DNA of 64,000 bases from Merdivicinus sp050943495 (lineage in GTDB: Bacteria > Bacillota > Clostridia > Oscillospirales > Ruminococcaceae). The notes below the pieces were generated by a model. It saw nothing but the letters and a program-made list of their open reading frames with translations, was not told the origin of the DNA and searched no databases. Of the stretch, positions 9,643 through 17,586 are shown in pieces. Made by a program: the position numbers and the translations under genes. Numbering within the stretch: position 1 is the stretch's first letter; the number at the start of each line of letters is the position of its first letter. The DNA lies in NCBI GenBank assembly GCA_050943495.1, contig JBMNPH010000007.1, positions 1 to 64,000 of the forward strand. Reading direction: 5' to 3'.

Positions 9643-10026
9643 TTATGAATGATTTTTCACGATATGTCCGATTCCAAGCCAATAACTAATCAAGCCTCCA
9701 AAAAGAAACACGAATCCAACCACCCAGTAAACCAAAACAAGACGGTTTGTTGTACCATAAATCTCCAGTATTCCCTTAAATAAGCTGCCTATCGTCAAAG
9801 CTGCAATCCCGGAATGATACAAATTACAGGATATTTTGCCTGGAATGGGCCATTTCAAAAAAGCAAGCCCTAAAAATGGAAGAACTCCACAAGCTAGAGG
9901 GAATACAAACGCATACAACATAAAATAAGAGTAAACTTGGTGGCTGAAACATTCGTATACTGCGCCAAATAAAACACAAAACAATGAAATGAATAGATAA
10001 ACAAATCCAGTTTTGGCCATATTCAT
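9643..10026 (-). CDS. Small multi-spanning membrane protein, unknown function
   Basis: I do not recognise this protein. From the ATG at 10026 it has 127 residues and four clear hydrophobic segments, separated by short loops with no obvious catalytic motif. The open frame extends 11 codons upstream to 10059, overlapping the preceding gene, but none of the candidate starts (10059, 10026, 10020) has a convincing ribosome site; initiation may rely on coupling to the stop of the NAGPA gene at 10040. It is followed 15 bases later by the alarmone synthetase. Its position suggests an envelope role linked to the operon. Confidence 0.72.
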   Translation of the reverse strand: MNMAKTGFVYLFISLFCVLFGAVYECFSHQVYSYFMLYAFVFPLACGVLPFLGLAFLKWPIPGKISCNLYHSGIAALTIGSLFKGILEIYGTTNRLVLVYWVVGFVFLFGGLISYWLGIGHIVKNHS

Positions 10027-10039
10027 GCGGTGGTTATTA

Positions 10040-10963
10040 TCAATATCCGATATAAACAATGTCGCTCACATTCCTTTCTTTGATGCTTCTTCCATTTGTT
10101 GTTGGGTTATTAATTATCTCACCGTTAAAATACATGGTGGAAGATCCCCCACCATCCAGATTATAAGCGGTCACAGCGCCGAGTTCCGACATAAATGCTG
10201 CCAATTGGGACAGAGATAATCCAGCGCTTTCATCTGTTCGTCCATCAGACACCACAAAAACATAGTGAAGATTATCAATAATACCAATTGCTGTCCGAGG
10301 ATTGCTTGCCATTGCTTTTCCTACTTCATCACCATCCGAAACAGCAATTGTACCTTCTGTGATCAAGGCAGGCCCAAATGACAGAATTTGTTGAGCGCCA
10401 TTTGCAAGAAGTTCTTCTGCGGCAATTTCGTCTTCCCTGATAATGCCAAAGCTTCCATCCTCATAAATAACTAAATCTTCCTGGCCAACTATGGCGGTAT
10501 TACGGTAAATTACTCCGTTGCGAAGTACATATCCAGCTTCCTGCGCACCGTAATAATCGCCATTGATAGCCAAAATGGCATCTGTACCCTGCGCAATTTC
10601 GGAGGTTTTTGCTGTCACATTGTGTCCATAGGCATTTTGCGCAAAGGCAGACTGCAGATATTCCGGAGAGGAAAGAATGATATCTGCCACATAAATTGTC
10701 GATTCATACTCGCGATACTCTGTTATTGTAATGTCAATATTTCCGTCACTATAGGCAGTTTTCGACAATACAATTTCAGTGTCAGATATGGATACCTCTT
10801 CTTTTTCCGTGTCAGAACTTGCAGAAATATTGGTTTGGTTCTGCGACTCCGGTACGACGGCATATACCCGTGAAATAACAAAGGTATCCATTGCAAGATA
10901 AATTGTAAACGCGGTCAGAAAGAGACTGTACAAAACAGCCCACCAATGACGTCGTAAAAACAT
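10040..10963 (-). CDS. Phosphodiester glycosidase family protein (NAGPA domain)
   Basis: The 307-residue protein has one N-terminal membrane anchor (about residues 9-30) followed by an extracytoplasmic domain of the NAGPA type, named after the uncovering enzyme that removes GlcNAc from phosphodiesters. Diagnostic stretches are AILAINGDYYGAQ, VLRNGVIYRN, FVVSDGRTDES, and the C-terminal AYNLDGGGSSTMYFNGEIINNP, which carries conserved Asp and Gly residues of the family. Bacterial members act on, or are linked to, surface polysaccharides and teichoic-acid-like polymers. The ribosome site GAGGCGG precedes the ATG. It lies 67 bases after the Cthe_2159-like lipoprotein gene in the same unit. Substrate unknown. 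Confidence 0.9.
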   Translation of the reverse strand: MFLRRHWWAVLYSLFLTAFTIYLAMDTFVISRVYAVVPESQNQTNISASSDTEKEEVSISDTEIVLSKTAYSDGNIDITITEYREYESTIYVADIILSSPEYLQSAFAQNAYGHNVTAKTSEIAQGTDAILAINGDYYGAQEAGYVLRNGVIYRNTAIVGQEDLVIYEDGSFGIIREDEIAAEELLANGAQQILSFGPALITEGTIAVSDGDEVGKAMASNPRTAIGIIDNLHYVFVVSDGRTDESAGLSLSQLAAFMSELGAVTAYNLDGGGSSTMYFNGEIINNPTTNGRSIKERNVSDIVYIGY

Positions 10964-11030
10964 TCGATTTGCCGCCTCATTTCTTTCAGATTTTTAGCCA
11001 TGTCAAGATCCAGTGATGATTGTCTGCAAA

Positions 11031-12626
11031 TTATTGTCCGCCGCGGCCTTGCTTCATTCCACCAGGCTGCCTTCCCATGCCGCCGCCCATCTGGCCTGGA
11101 TTGTTCTCTGAACCATCATTGGTCGTAACATCGCCGCCATTGTTGGTGTAAGTTCCATCGCAATCCAATGCGGTATTTCCACTGCCGTTGCAGGTGAGTT
11201 CCAGTGTCCCGGCATTAATTGTCAGATCACCATTGGAATCAATGCAGTCGCCAGTAGAAACAACGACAAAGGTTCCGCCATTGATGGTAATAAAACTATC
11301 CGAACTGGCAGAAAATTGATCCTGTCCGGGACGTCCGCCACCAAATCCAGAACTATCTGCGCCTCCTGCAGCATTGAGCCCGTCATCCACAGAGGTTATT
11401 TCAAATGTCCCATCGTCAACGGTAATGGATAATCCTTCTATTCCTTCGTAACAGTAGGCAATGGTAAAAGTGCCATTCTGAATAGTAACAGCATCATCTG
11501 AATGAATCGCATCATCGCCGCTTCTCAGTTCAAAATCTCCGTCTGTAATAAGGATATCGCTGTTTGAATGGATCGAATCATCTACCGTATCGGTCACAAA
11601 GGTTCCGTCTGAAATTGTGAGCGCCCCATCAGCCTTAATTCCCTTCTGGCTGACCGAATCTTCCTCTGTTGTAGTCGTTGTCGTTTGTTCCTGGAATCCG
11701 CCTCTTTGACCAAAAGCCATAGAATCAGTTTCCATGGTAACGCTGGCACTACCTTCTCCCGTGGTAATGGTAAAGGTTCCGTCTTCAATCTCTAAATACG
11801 CACTGGCACTTATACCATCGCCTTCCGCTGTGATCGCAAAATCTCCTCCTGTGATATACAGAAATCCCAAGGTGCTGTCATCTGTATTCTCAGCGTGGAT
11901 TCCGTCCTTTCCGGAAACGATTGTATAATTTCCGTTTGCTATACGCACACTGTCCTTGCCAGAAATTCCATGGCTTGCAGCAGTGATATTGTAGGTTCCG
12001 CTTGTGAGAACCAAATCGTCCTTGGAAACAATGCCATGCCCAGCTGCAGCAGAGATAACCAACGTTCCATCCCCGTTCAGCGTCAAATCCGATTTAGAAA
12101 AAATGACCGCATCGATATTGTTGTCATCGATTGCAACATATTCTCCGCCGTTTGCAAGAGTATTTTCCGATCCGGATGCGGTGGTAATGAACACTTTATC
12201 TGCTTCCAGAACATAAATGGCCGCTGAGCTGGAATTTGTAATCTGTGCCCCATTCAGTACCAGCTGAACCTTATCCGTATCCTCCGCATCAACTACAATC
12301 ATCCCGTCATTCAGCGTACCAGAAAGAATATAGGTGCCTTCATCCGTAATTGTAATGGTACTGCCGGAAATCTGCACGGCATCCGTATCAGTGGATGCAC
12401 TATCTCCCGACAATGTAATTTGCGCACTTGTCTCCTCATCATATCCGATTTCCATGTCCCTATCTGTAAACATTTCAGATGTGCTGACTGTTGTCACGGG
12501 TTCTAACTCTTCCGTTACAGTAGCCTCCACAGACGAACCTTCACTCTCTGTTGGCACTGTGGAACTGCATCCGGAGAAAGTAAAAAGAGCAATGAGAATT
12601 GCAGCTAAAATGGCATTTTTTTTCAT
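11031..12626 (-). CDS. Cthe_2159-like carbohydrate-binding beta-helix lipoprotein
   Basis: This 531-residue surface lipoprotein has a signal peptide ending in FSGCSS (Cys19 lipidated). After a Thr/Glu-rich spacer come many short repeats of the form ITDGDFELRSGDDAIHSD and LTSGTYNITAASHGISGKD, which build a right-handed parallel beta-helix. That repeat pattern is characteristic of the Cthe_2159 family, whose founder binds polygalacturonate and resembles pectate lyases. The C-terminus is Gly/Gln/Arg-rich (GGGMGRQPGGMKQGRGGQ), probably disordered and wall-associated. An AAAGGAGGA ribosome site precedes the ATG. Proteins of this family are often encoded with VTC-domain and DUF4956 genes, as here. 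Binding rather than catalysis is the safer assumption. Confidence 0.9.
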   Translation of the reverse strand: MKKNAILAAILIALFTFSGCSSTVPTESEGSSVEATVTEELEPVTTVSTSEMFTDRDMEIGYDEETSAQITLSGDSASTDTDAVQISGSTITITDEGTYILSGTLNDGMIVVDAEDTDKVQLVLNGAQITNSSSAAIYVLEADKVFITTASGSENTLANGGEYVAIDDNNIDAVIFSKSDLTLNGDGTLVISAAAGHGIVSKDDLVLTSGTYNITAASHGISGKDSVRIANGNYTIVSGKDGIHAENTDDSTLGFLYITGGDFAITAEGDGISASAYLEIEDGTFTITTGEGSASVTMETDSMAFGQRGGFQEQTTTTTTEEDSVSQKGIKADGALTISDGTFVTDTVDDSIHSNSDILITDGDFELRSGDDAIHSDDAVTIQNGTFTIAYCYEGIEGLSITVDDGTFEITSVDDGLNAAGGADSSGFGGGRPGQDQFSASSDSFITINGGTFVVVSTGDCIDSNGDLTINAGTLELTCNGSGNTALDCDGTYTNNGGDVTTNDGSENNPGQMGGGMGRQPGGMKQGRGGQ

Positions 12627-12640
12627 ATATCTTCCTCCTT

Positions 12641-13336
12641 TTATAATTCGTTAATTGCCGTTTCCTGTTTGGAAATTGTGATCTCCAAATTTCCATTACG
12701 GCAGCGAAGTTTGTCAATCATTTCCTTCTCTGTACCGACATTGTTCAAAGTAAGATTATAGGTGAGTCGAAACAGACTTCCCATATTTGTTGTCTTGACC
12801 TGGGTGAGCTCACAAGCAGAGGTATATTTTTTCAGAATCGGGTCAAAGACATCCGTATAATCCAAATCCTCCGGAATTGTAATATGAAGGGTTTTATATA
12901 AAGCTGTCTTCTTTTGTGCGCCAAAATCCAGCCGGTTATATAAGGCGCTGGCAAAACCAAGAACAATTGCACAGAGAAATGCGTAGCCAAGGTATCCCAT
13001 TCCGACAATTAATCCGGTTCCCATAGCCAGAAAAATGGCACCGATCTCTTTCGCAGAGCCCGGTACAGAACGGAATCGAATGAGGCTGAAAGCGCCGGCA
13101 ACCGCGACGCCAGTTCCCACATTTCCGTTGACCATCATAATTACCACGCATACGACTGCAGGAAGAAGTGCCAGTGTTGCGACGAAACTTTTGGTATACC
13201 TGGTTTGGTACATATAAAATGCAGCCAAAATCAACCCAATCACCAATGCACTGCATACACAAAGCAGAAAATCAGACAGTGCAATCACCGTCGTCATATC
13301 CGTATCAAATAATCCTCGAAAAAGATCTGAAAACAT
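12641..13336 (-). CDS. DUF4956 membrane protein
   Basis: The 231-residue protein has four membrane segments in its first 140 residues, containing the conserved GNVGTGVAVAGAFSLIRFRSVPGSAKEIGAIFLAMGTGL block that identifies DUF4956. A soluble C-terminal domain of about 80 residues follows, ending near the membrane-distal side (LTYNLTLNNVGTEKEMIDKLRCRNGNLEITI). The function of the family is not established. It is nearly always beside a VTC-domain gene, and here it begins 13 bases after that gene with an AAAGGAGAG ribosome site, so the two proteins probably form a complex (inference). Confidence 0.92.
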   Translation of the reverse strand: MFSDLFRGLFDTDMTTVIALSDFLLCVCSALVIGLILAAFYMYQTRYTKSFVATLALLPAVVCVVIMMVNGNVGTGVAVAGAFSLIRFRSVPGSAKEIGAIFLAMGTGLIVGMGYLGYAFLCAIVLGFASALYNRLDFGAQKKTALYKTLHITIPEDLDYTDVFDPILKKYTSACELTQVKTTNMGSLFRLTYNLTLNNVGTEKEMIDKLRCRNGNLEITISKQETAINEL

Positions 13337-13349
13337 GTAAGACTCTCCT

Positions 13350-14057
13350 TTATTCTTCTATACTAGTTTTTGCCATCATATGTTGGTAAGCCTGCCCGTA
13401 TTTAGAGAATGACGTTTGATACAGCCTAAGCCGATTCAGCTCATGGCTCATCCAAAGAGGCAATCCTCCCGCAGTTTTGATTTCCAGCAAAGTCTGGCCA
13501 TGATCCAAAAGGGGGATTCCATAAGCATCACTGCCCAGTGAAAAGTCGTTCTCCCGATAGAGAATGTTTTCATCAAAAGTAATACGAAAATCTCCCCCAT
13601 CCAAGGCATAAAATGCTTCCCGTTCATAGGAAAGAAATACTGCCGGATGCAGATTTTGATAATAGGTGCGGAAATACTCAATCTCATCCGCAATCTGAGA
13701 ATGAACTGGAAGAGGACTCCCCTGCTGAAAGCTATTCATAGCCTGCTCTTCGGAAAGAATAAGCCGGCGCTTATATACGACTGACTGATATTTCTTTTTC
13801 AGTTCTACAAAAACGGGATCTTCCGGATCAGCTGCCTGATAACTGCGAATCCGAAGTTTTTCCTTGTACGCCGGTTTTTCCAGAGAACGTCGAATCAGCC
13901 GATAGGTATCCGTGTCATAATAGATGTTTCGAATCGTGGTACGTCCGTACCGATCCAGTTTCATATAAGGCTTCATCACTTGCAAAATAGCTTTCTTTTG
14001 CTGTTCTGTCAATAAATATTTAATTTCATATCGTTTGAATGTTGTTTGATATGACAT
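13350..14057 (-). CDS. VTC-domain protein (polyphosphate polymerase-like)
   Basis: This 235-residue cytosolic protein matches the VTC catalytic domain of the CYTH/TTM tunnel-fold superfamily, whose yeast member makes polyphosphate from ATP. Visible features are FKRYEIKYLLTEQQ, the basic patch TTIRNIYYDTDTYRLIRRSLEKPAYKEKLRIRSY, the acidic VFVELKKKY strand and ITFDENILYR with the late glutamate LLEIKTAGG. Alternating Arg/Lys and Glu residues on strands line the nucleotide-metal tunnel in this family. It is the first gene of the six-gene operon, with a CAGGAGGG ribosome site. Promoter and direct repeats lie at 14092-14145. Polyphosphate synthesis by bacterial versions is plausible but unproven for most. 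Confidence 0.9.
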   Translation of the reverse strand: MSYQTTFKRYEIKYLLTEQQKKAILQVMKPYMKLDRYGRTTIRNIYYDTDTYRLIRRSLEKPAYKEKLRIRSYQAADPEDPVFVELKKKYQSVVYKRRLILSEEQAMNSFQQGSPLPVHSQIADEIEYFRTYYQNLHPAVFLSYEREAFYALDGGDFRITFDENILYRENDFSLGSDAYGIPLLDHGQTLLEIKTAGGLPLWMSHELNRLRLYQTSFSKYGQAYQHMMAKTSIEE

Positions 14058-14091
14058 GCTATTTCCCTCCTGTATCAGCTTTTATAGGAAA

Positions 14092-14145
14092 AGTATAGCG
14101 TTTATTTCTTAGATAAACTTAAAACAGAAACTTAATTCAACTTAA
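14092..14145 (-). promoter_or_regulatory. Promoter with three TTAAGTT direct repeats
   Basis: On the minus strand TTAAGTT occurs at 14145-14139, 14135-14129 and 14122-14116. A TATACT -10 element follows at 14097-14092. The last repeat overlaps the position where a -35 box would stand (17-18 bases before the -10), and no good -35 is present. This is the layout of promoters activated by PhoB/OmpR-class regulators, and such a regulator is encoded directly upstream (15466-16140). Confidence 0.65.
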
Positions 14146-14170
14146 AATTCTATTGCAAGAGAAATATGTA

Positions 14171-14202
14171 AAAGACGCTACCCTCCAAAAGGATAGCGTC
14201 TT
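14171..14202 (-). terminator. Intrinsic terminator of the kinase-regulator unit
   Basis: AAGACGCTACCC (14171-14182) pairs with GGATAGCGTCTT (14191-14202), with an 8-base loop and a T-rich tract on the minus-strand side. It separates the two-component genes from the VTC operon promoter. Confidence 0.8.
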
Positions 14203-14224
14203 ATCAAAACATATTCACTTTACT

Positions 14225-15469
14225 TTATACTGGGAAGGAAGCTACAATCAGCAAAGATTTTTCATCCTGCGTTGTCGCGGAGATCTTTCCCTTATGAGCG
14301 CTGACGATGGCAGATGCAATGGAAAGGCCAAGTCCATAACCCCCTGTACGAGAATTTCGCGATTGATCCGCCCGGTAAAAACGATCAAACAAATGTGACA
14401 AATTCTCCCGAGCAACTGATTCTGCCGTATTGAATACACTGAGCCGTATCATATTTTTCTGCTTTTCCAGAGTCAGTTCAATACTGCCTCCATCATCCGA
14501 GTATTTTATGGCATTATCTAAAAGGATTGTGACCAGCTGTTGTATTGATTTTTCATCTCCCAACATGGAAAGCATCGGTTGGATATGACTGGAAAGATTT
14601 TTATTGTGTGTTTTCGCCAGCGCGTGAAATGTTTCTACAGTTTCCTCGACCAAATCGGAAATGGGGAACTCAATTTTTTCGGTCTGAGGTTGTTCCTCCA
14701 TTCGAGACAATAGAATTAGATTATTTGTCAACTGCGCCAGACGTTTGGTTTGGGTCTGAATATCGCTCAGCCACTCATTTTCTCCAATGTCCATTTCCAA
14801 TACTTCCGCATCCGCATCGATGATTGTCAGCGGTGTCTTAAGTTCATGTCCCGCATCTGTGATGAACTGCTTCTGTTTTTCATAGCTTTCTGAAAAAGGC
14901 TTTACAATCCGTCCAGAAAGAAAGATGAGCAATAACAAAACAGCTAGCAACCCACCAATCGAAACGCCCACACTAGTCAACAAAAAAACTCGGAATGAAG
15001 TCATTTCGCGCCCATAATCGAGAAAAATGATATGCGTTTCATTTCCAACAATGTAGGATGTATACCGATAATCATCTGCAAATCCCTGTGTCAATCCGGT
15101 ACGAAACACCAATTGCGCGTAGTCGATCGCTGTTGCTGTATCAACAGCCGCGATCTTTCCGGTATTTACAGAAATGACCATACCGTCTTCGGTAAGGAAT
15201 ACGGAAAAATATCTGGATTCATAGGGCAGTTCTGGTGAAAAACGACGGTCTTCTTTGGGACGGTCATCCTTGAAAAACGAGTCGTTTCCCGTATGCTCAC
15301 CCATTGGAAAAGTGCCGTCATTTTCGCGCAAAATTGTCAGAATACTGTCGGCATCCGTTACAATTTTTCGATAATTGAGAACTCCCACAACACCAAAAAT
15401 AACAGTTAGAACCAACAATAAGGATAACATGGAAGCAAGAATCAGTTTGATTCGAAGTTTTCGTATCAT
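14225..15469 (-). CDS. Sensor histidine kinase, OmpR-partner type
   Basis: This 414-residue membrane kinase has membrane segments at about residues 10-30 and 150-175 enclosing an extracytoplasmic sensor of about 110 residues. A HisKA domain follows with DAGHELKTPLTI (His208), then HATPase with N-box LLDNAIKYS and G-boxes DRFYRADQSRNSRTGGYGLGLSIA. The true start is the ATG at 15469, which overlaps the regulator stop as ATGA and has GGAGGAAATC before it; the longer frame adds 34 residues that are regulator coding sequence read in another frame. There is no conventional HAMP. It should phosphorylate the upstream-encoded regulator and, given location, respond to envelope conditions and control the VTC operon (inference). 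Confidence 0.92.
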   Translation of the reverse strand: MIRKLRIKLILASMLSLLLVLTVIFGVVGVLNYRKIVTDADSILTILRENDGTFPMGEHTGNDSFFKDDRPKEDRRFSPELPYESRYFSVFLTEDGMVISVNTGKIAAVDTATAIDYAQLVFRTGLTQGFADDYRYTSYIVGNETHIIFLDYGREMTSFRVFLLTSVGVSIGGLLAVLLLLIFLSGRIVKPFSESYEKQKQFITDAGHELKTPLTIIDADAEVLEMDIGENEWLSDIQTQTKRLAQLTNNLILLSRMEEQPQTEKIEFPISDLVEETVETFHALAKTHNKNLSSHIQPMLSMLGDEKSIQQLVTILLDNAIKYSDDGGSIELTLEKQKNMIRLSVFNTAESVARENLSHLFDRFYRADQSRNSRTGGYGLGLSIASAIVSAHKGKISATTQDEKSLLIVASFPV

Positions 15470-16140
15470 TTGATTTCCTCCAGCGTATATCCGGCATTTC
15501 GCATCGCTTTGATCTGAATGTTCGCATGCAGTGCAGCTAGCTTTTTCCGCAAATAGGAGATATATACCCATACGACATTGATTTCCGCCTCACTGTCATA
15601 TCCCCATATTTTTTCCATAAATCGCTCAGAGGAAATCAGATTTTTGGGATTACTCATGAGCATTTCCATCATCTGAAATTCCTTATTGGCTAACCGGTAA
15701 GTCCCAGATGCAGTGGAAAGCTCATAAGTTGCGCGATCCAGCGTGACATTTCCCATCTGAAGCTGAGAATTCGTCTGAGCGGCCTGCGTTCGCGTCATAG
15801 CGCGGATTCTAGCCAATAGTTCTCTTGAATTGAACGGTTTGGTCAGATAATCGTTTGCACCAGCGTCTAATCCCAAAACTTTATCATCGATTTCAGATTT
15901 TGCCGTCAACAACAGTACAGGAATCAAACTTCCCCTGCTTCGAATCTCCTTGAGGACTGTAATTCCATCCACCTTTGGCATCATAATATCCAGTATTACG
16001 CCATCATAATTATCAGATTCTAAATATTCCAGCGCGGCTTGTCCATCATAAACCGCATCCACCGAATAATTATTTCGTTCCAGTATGGTTTTGAGCGCTT
16101 TTGACAGCGCTAATTCGTCTTCTGCTAATAATAATCTCAT
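15466..16140 (-). CDS. Response regulator, OmpR/PhoB family
   Basis: The 224-residue protein has a receiver domain (LLLAEDE; phosphoacceptor Asp51 in VILDIMMP; Lys in DYLTKPF) and a winged-helix DNA-binding domain from about residue 125 (LANKEFQMMEMLMSNPKNLISSERFMEKIWGYD). The start chosen is the ATG at 16140, preceded by GAGGAGA; an upstream TTG at 16158 overlaps that ribosome site and is less likely. It is translationally coupled to its kinase. OmpR-type dimers bind tandem direct repeats, which fits the TTAAGTT repeats at 14116-14145. Confidence 0.93.
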   Translation of the reverse strand: MRLLLAEDELALSKALKTILERNNYSVDAVYDGQAALEYLESDNYDGVILDIMMPKVDGITVLKEIRSRGSLIPVLLLTAKSEIDDKVLGLDAGANDYLTKPFNSRELLARIRAMTRTQAAQTNSQLQMGNVTLDRATYELSTASGTYRLANKEFQMMEMLMSNPKNLISSERFMEKIWGYDSEAEINVVWVYISYLRKKLAALHANIQIKAMRNAGYTLEEIK

Positions 16141-16303
16141 TTTTTCTTCTCTCCTCAATCACTCTAAAACGATTCGCATAGATAAAAATTGAGTATTCCT
16201 GCTATTATTATAGCATAAATTCTTTACTTTAAATAGAAATAAAAAAGTGCTGTGAATGTTCATAATTAATAGTCCTTGTAAAAATTAAACGGTAGATATT
16301 TAA

Positions 16304-16332
16304 TTGACATTCGTTATGATTTTTATTATAAT
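16304..16332 (+). promoter_or_regulatory. Sigma-A promoter for the TetR gene
   Basis: TTGACA (16304-16309), a 17-base spacer and TATAAT (16327-16332) form a consensus promoter. The surrounding gap 16141-16479 (339 bases) also holds the AT-rich leader of the two-component genes on the other strand. About 140 bases of untranslated leader precede the TetR start, with a short near-palindrome CAGTTACTG just after the start site that could be an operator (weak). Confidence 0.75.
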
Positions 16333-16479
16333 CATTTACAGTTACTGGATAATGCACAGTTTACGGTCAGTCATCTTGCTTTTGTCCAAATAGTTTCTAA
16401 ACGGATGCCTCATCATATAGATCAAAACATACTATATGCGATTGAAAGCTATGTAGAAATTAATCAGGAGGAAAAACAT

Positions 16480-17016
16480 ATGCCAGTTGATATAAAAGAT
16501 AGTATTGCACAAGCAGCTAAAAATCTCGTAATAAAAAAAGGAGTAAAAAAACTGACCGTAAAAGACATTGTGGAAGAATGCCATATTACCAGACAGGCGT
16601 TTTATTACCACTTTGAGGATATTCCCGCTCTGTTTCGTTGGATTCTGGAACGCAACTCCGAGCAGACCTTGCAGGAAGCCAAAGCAATGAAAAATGGAGA
16701 AGAGAAACTCCGTTATCTATTCCTTCTTGCGATCAATTCACTTCCTTATATGAAAAAAGGCATGGAAACGAACTATCGGTATGAACTGGAACATATACTC
16801 ACTCAATATACCATCCATCTATTTAAACAAATGTGTGACGAGGAAGGATTATATCAGAATTGTTCCCGGCTGGAAGTAGATCTGATTCTGCGCTATCATA
16901 GCCAGGCAATCATGGGCTTTTTACGAAACTGGACAGAAACAGATACCAAAAATCTGGATCAAATTGTTCATGTGATCTATCGGCTGATGACCGAAGGGAT
17001 TTCTCCAATTGAATAG
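16480..17016 (+). CDS. TetR/AcrR-family transcriptional regulator
   Basis: The 178-residue protein begins with a TetR helix-turn-helix (residues about 8-55; KKLTVKDIVEECHITRQAFYYHFEDIPALFRWIL) and ends in a helical ligand/dimer domain that looks like the TetR_C family of DhaS-like regulators (FLRNWTETDTKNLDQIVHVIYRLMTEGI). The ATG at 16480 is preceded by AGGAGGAAAAACAT; the open frame further upstream lacks a ribosome site. A strong terminator follows, so it is transcribed apart from the FtsH genes, but its adjacency suggests that it controls them. The effector is unknown. Confidence 0.9.
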   Translation: MPVDIKDSIAQAAKNLVIKKGVKKLTVKDIVEECHITRQAFYYHFEDIPALFRWILERNSEQTLQEAKAMKNGEEKLRYLFLLAINSLPYMKKGMETNYRYELEHILTQYTIHLFKQMCDEEGLYQNCSRLEVDLILRYHSQAIMGFLRNWTETDTKNLDQIVHVIYRLMTEGISPIE

Positions 17017-17036
17017 CCCAACCAATTCAAATTGAC

Positions 17037-17079
17037 AAAAGTGCCGAAGTGTAAATATTCTTTACACTTTGGCACTTTT
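17037..17079 (+). terminator. Intrinsic terminator after the TetR gene
   Basis: A 19-bp inverted repeat with one mismatch spans 17037-17055 and 17061-17079, with a 5-base loop and T-run at the end. The arms carry AGTGCC and GGCACT. The symmetrical A/T ends would allow activity in both directions. Confidence 0.85.
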
Positions 17080-17154
17080 GTTTATACAGCGGCAGTTTTG
17101 TGACAATTGAAAACAAAGGCAATTCAACCTACAATAAATAAAGGAGGTGTTACC

Positions 17155-17586
17155 ATGGCACATGAAATTCTTTCCGTAAAATTATGCCAACTGGATGAGC
17201 GGCTGGAAAAGCTACACACCCGCATTCATATGAGTGAAACGGCAAATCATGATCGGCTGCAGCAGGAGATTACTGCTCTGGAACAGGAATGTACAGAGAT
17301 AGATGAAATTCTGAAAAAAAATCTGTGTCATTCCAAGGCCCCATTAACATCCGTTTTATCCCAAAACTATGGACTCATTGAACAAACCATTCAGAAAACA
17401 GATGTCCAACTTCATGCAATGGATCCGGCCTGCCAGGATGGAGAAGATCTTGTTGAAAAAAAGATCCTACTGGCAGAATACGCACTGGATTTTGCACAGC
17501 GGGCAGCGGATCGCGCACTGCTGCTCTCCTTGAAAGCGATTGACGCACAATTGGTATGGCAACAGAAAGAAGGAAAAGATTTATGA
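17155..17586 (+). CDS. Small helical coiled-coil protein, unknown function
   Basis: I do not recognise this 143-residue protein. It is almost wholly helical and charged, with heptad-like stretches (LCQLDERLEKLHTRIHMSE; DRLQQEITALEQECTEIDEIL) and no signal or membrane segment. The ATG at 17155 follows AAAGGAGGTG by five bases; the frame upstream of it is leader. A weak promoter-like pair (TTGAAA 17107, TACAAT 17130) lies just before. Its stop overlaps the FtsH start as ATGA, so the two are translationally coupled, which suggests an adaptor or substrate-delivery role for the protease (inference). Confidence 0.8.
   Translation: MAHEILSVKLCQLDERLEKLHTRIHMSETANHDRLQQEITALEQECTEIDEILKKNLCHSKAPLTSVLSQNYGLIEQTIQKTDVQLHAMDPACQDGEDLVEKKILLAEYALDFAQRAADRALLLSLKAIDAQLVWQQKEGKDL

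Noticed and set aside
15470..15571. Longer start for the OmpR-partner kinase
   Set aside because: The added 34 codons overlap the regulator gene in another frame, and the ATG at 15469 has an ideal ribosome site and ATGA overlap.
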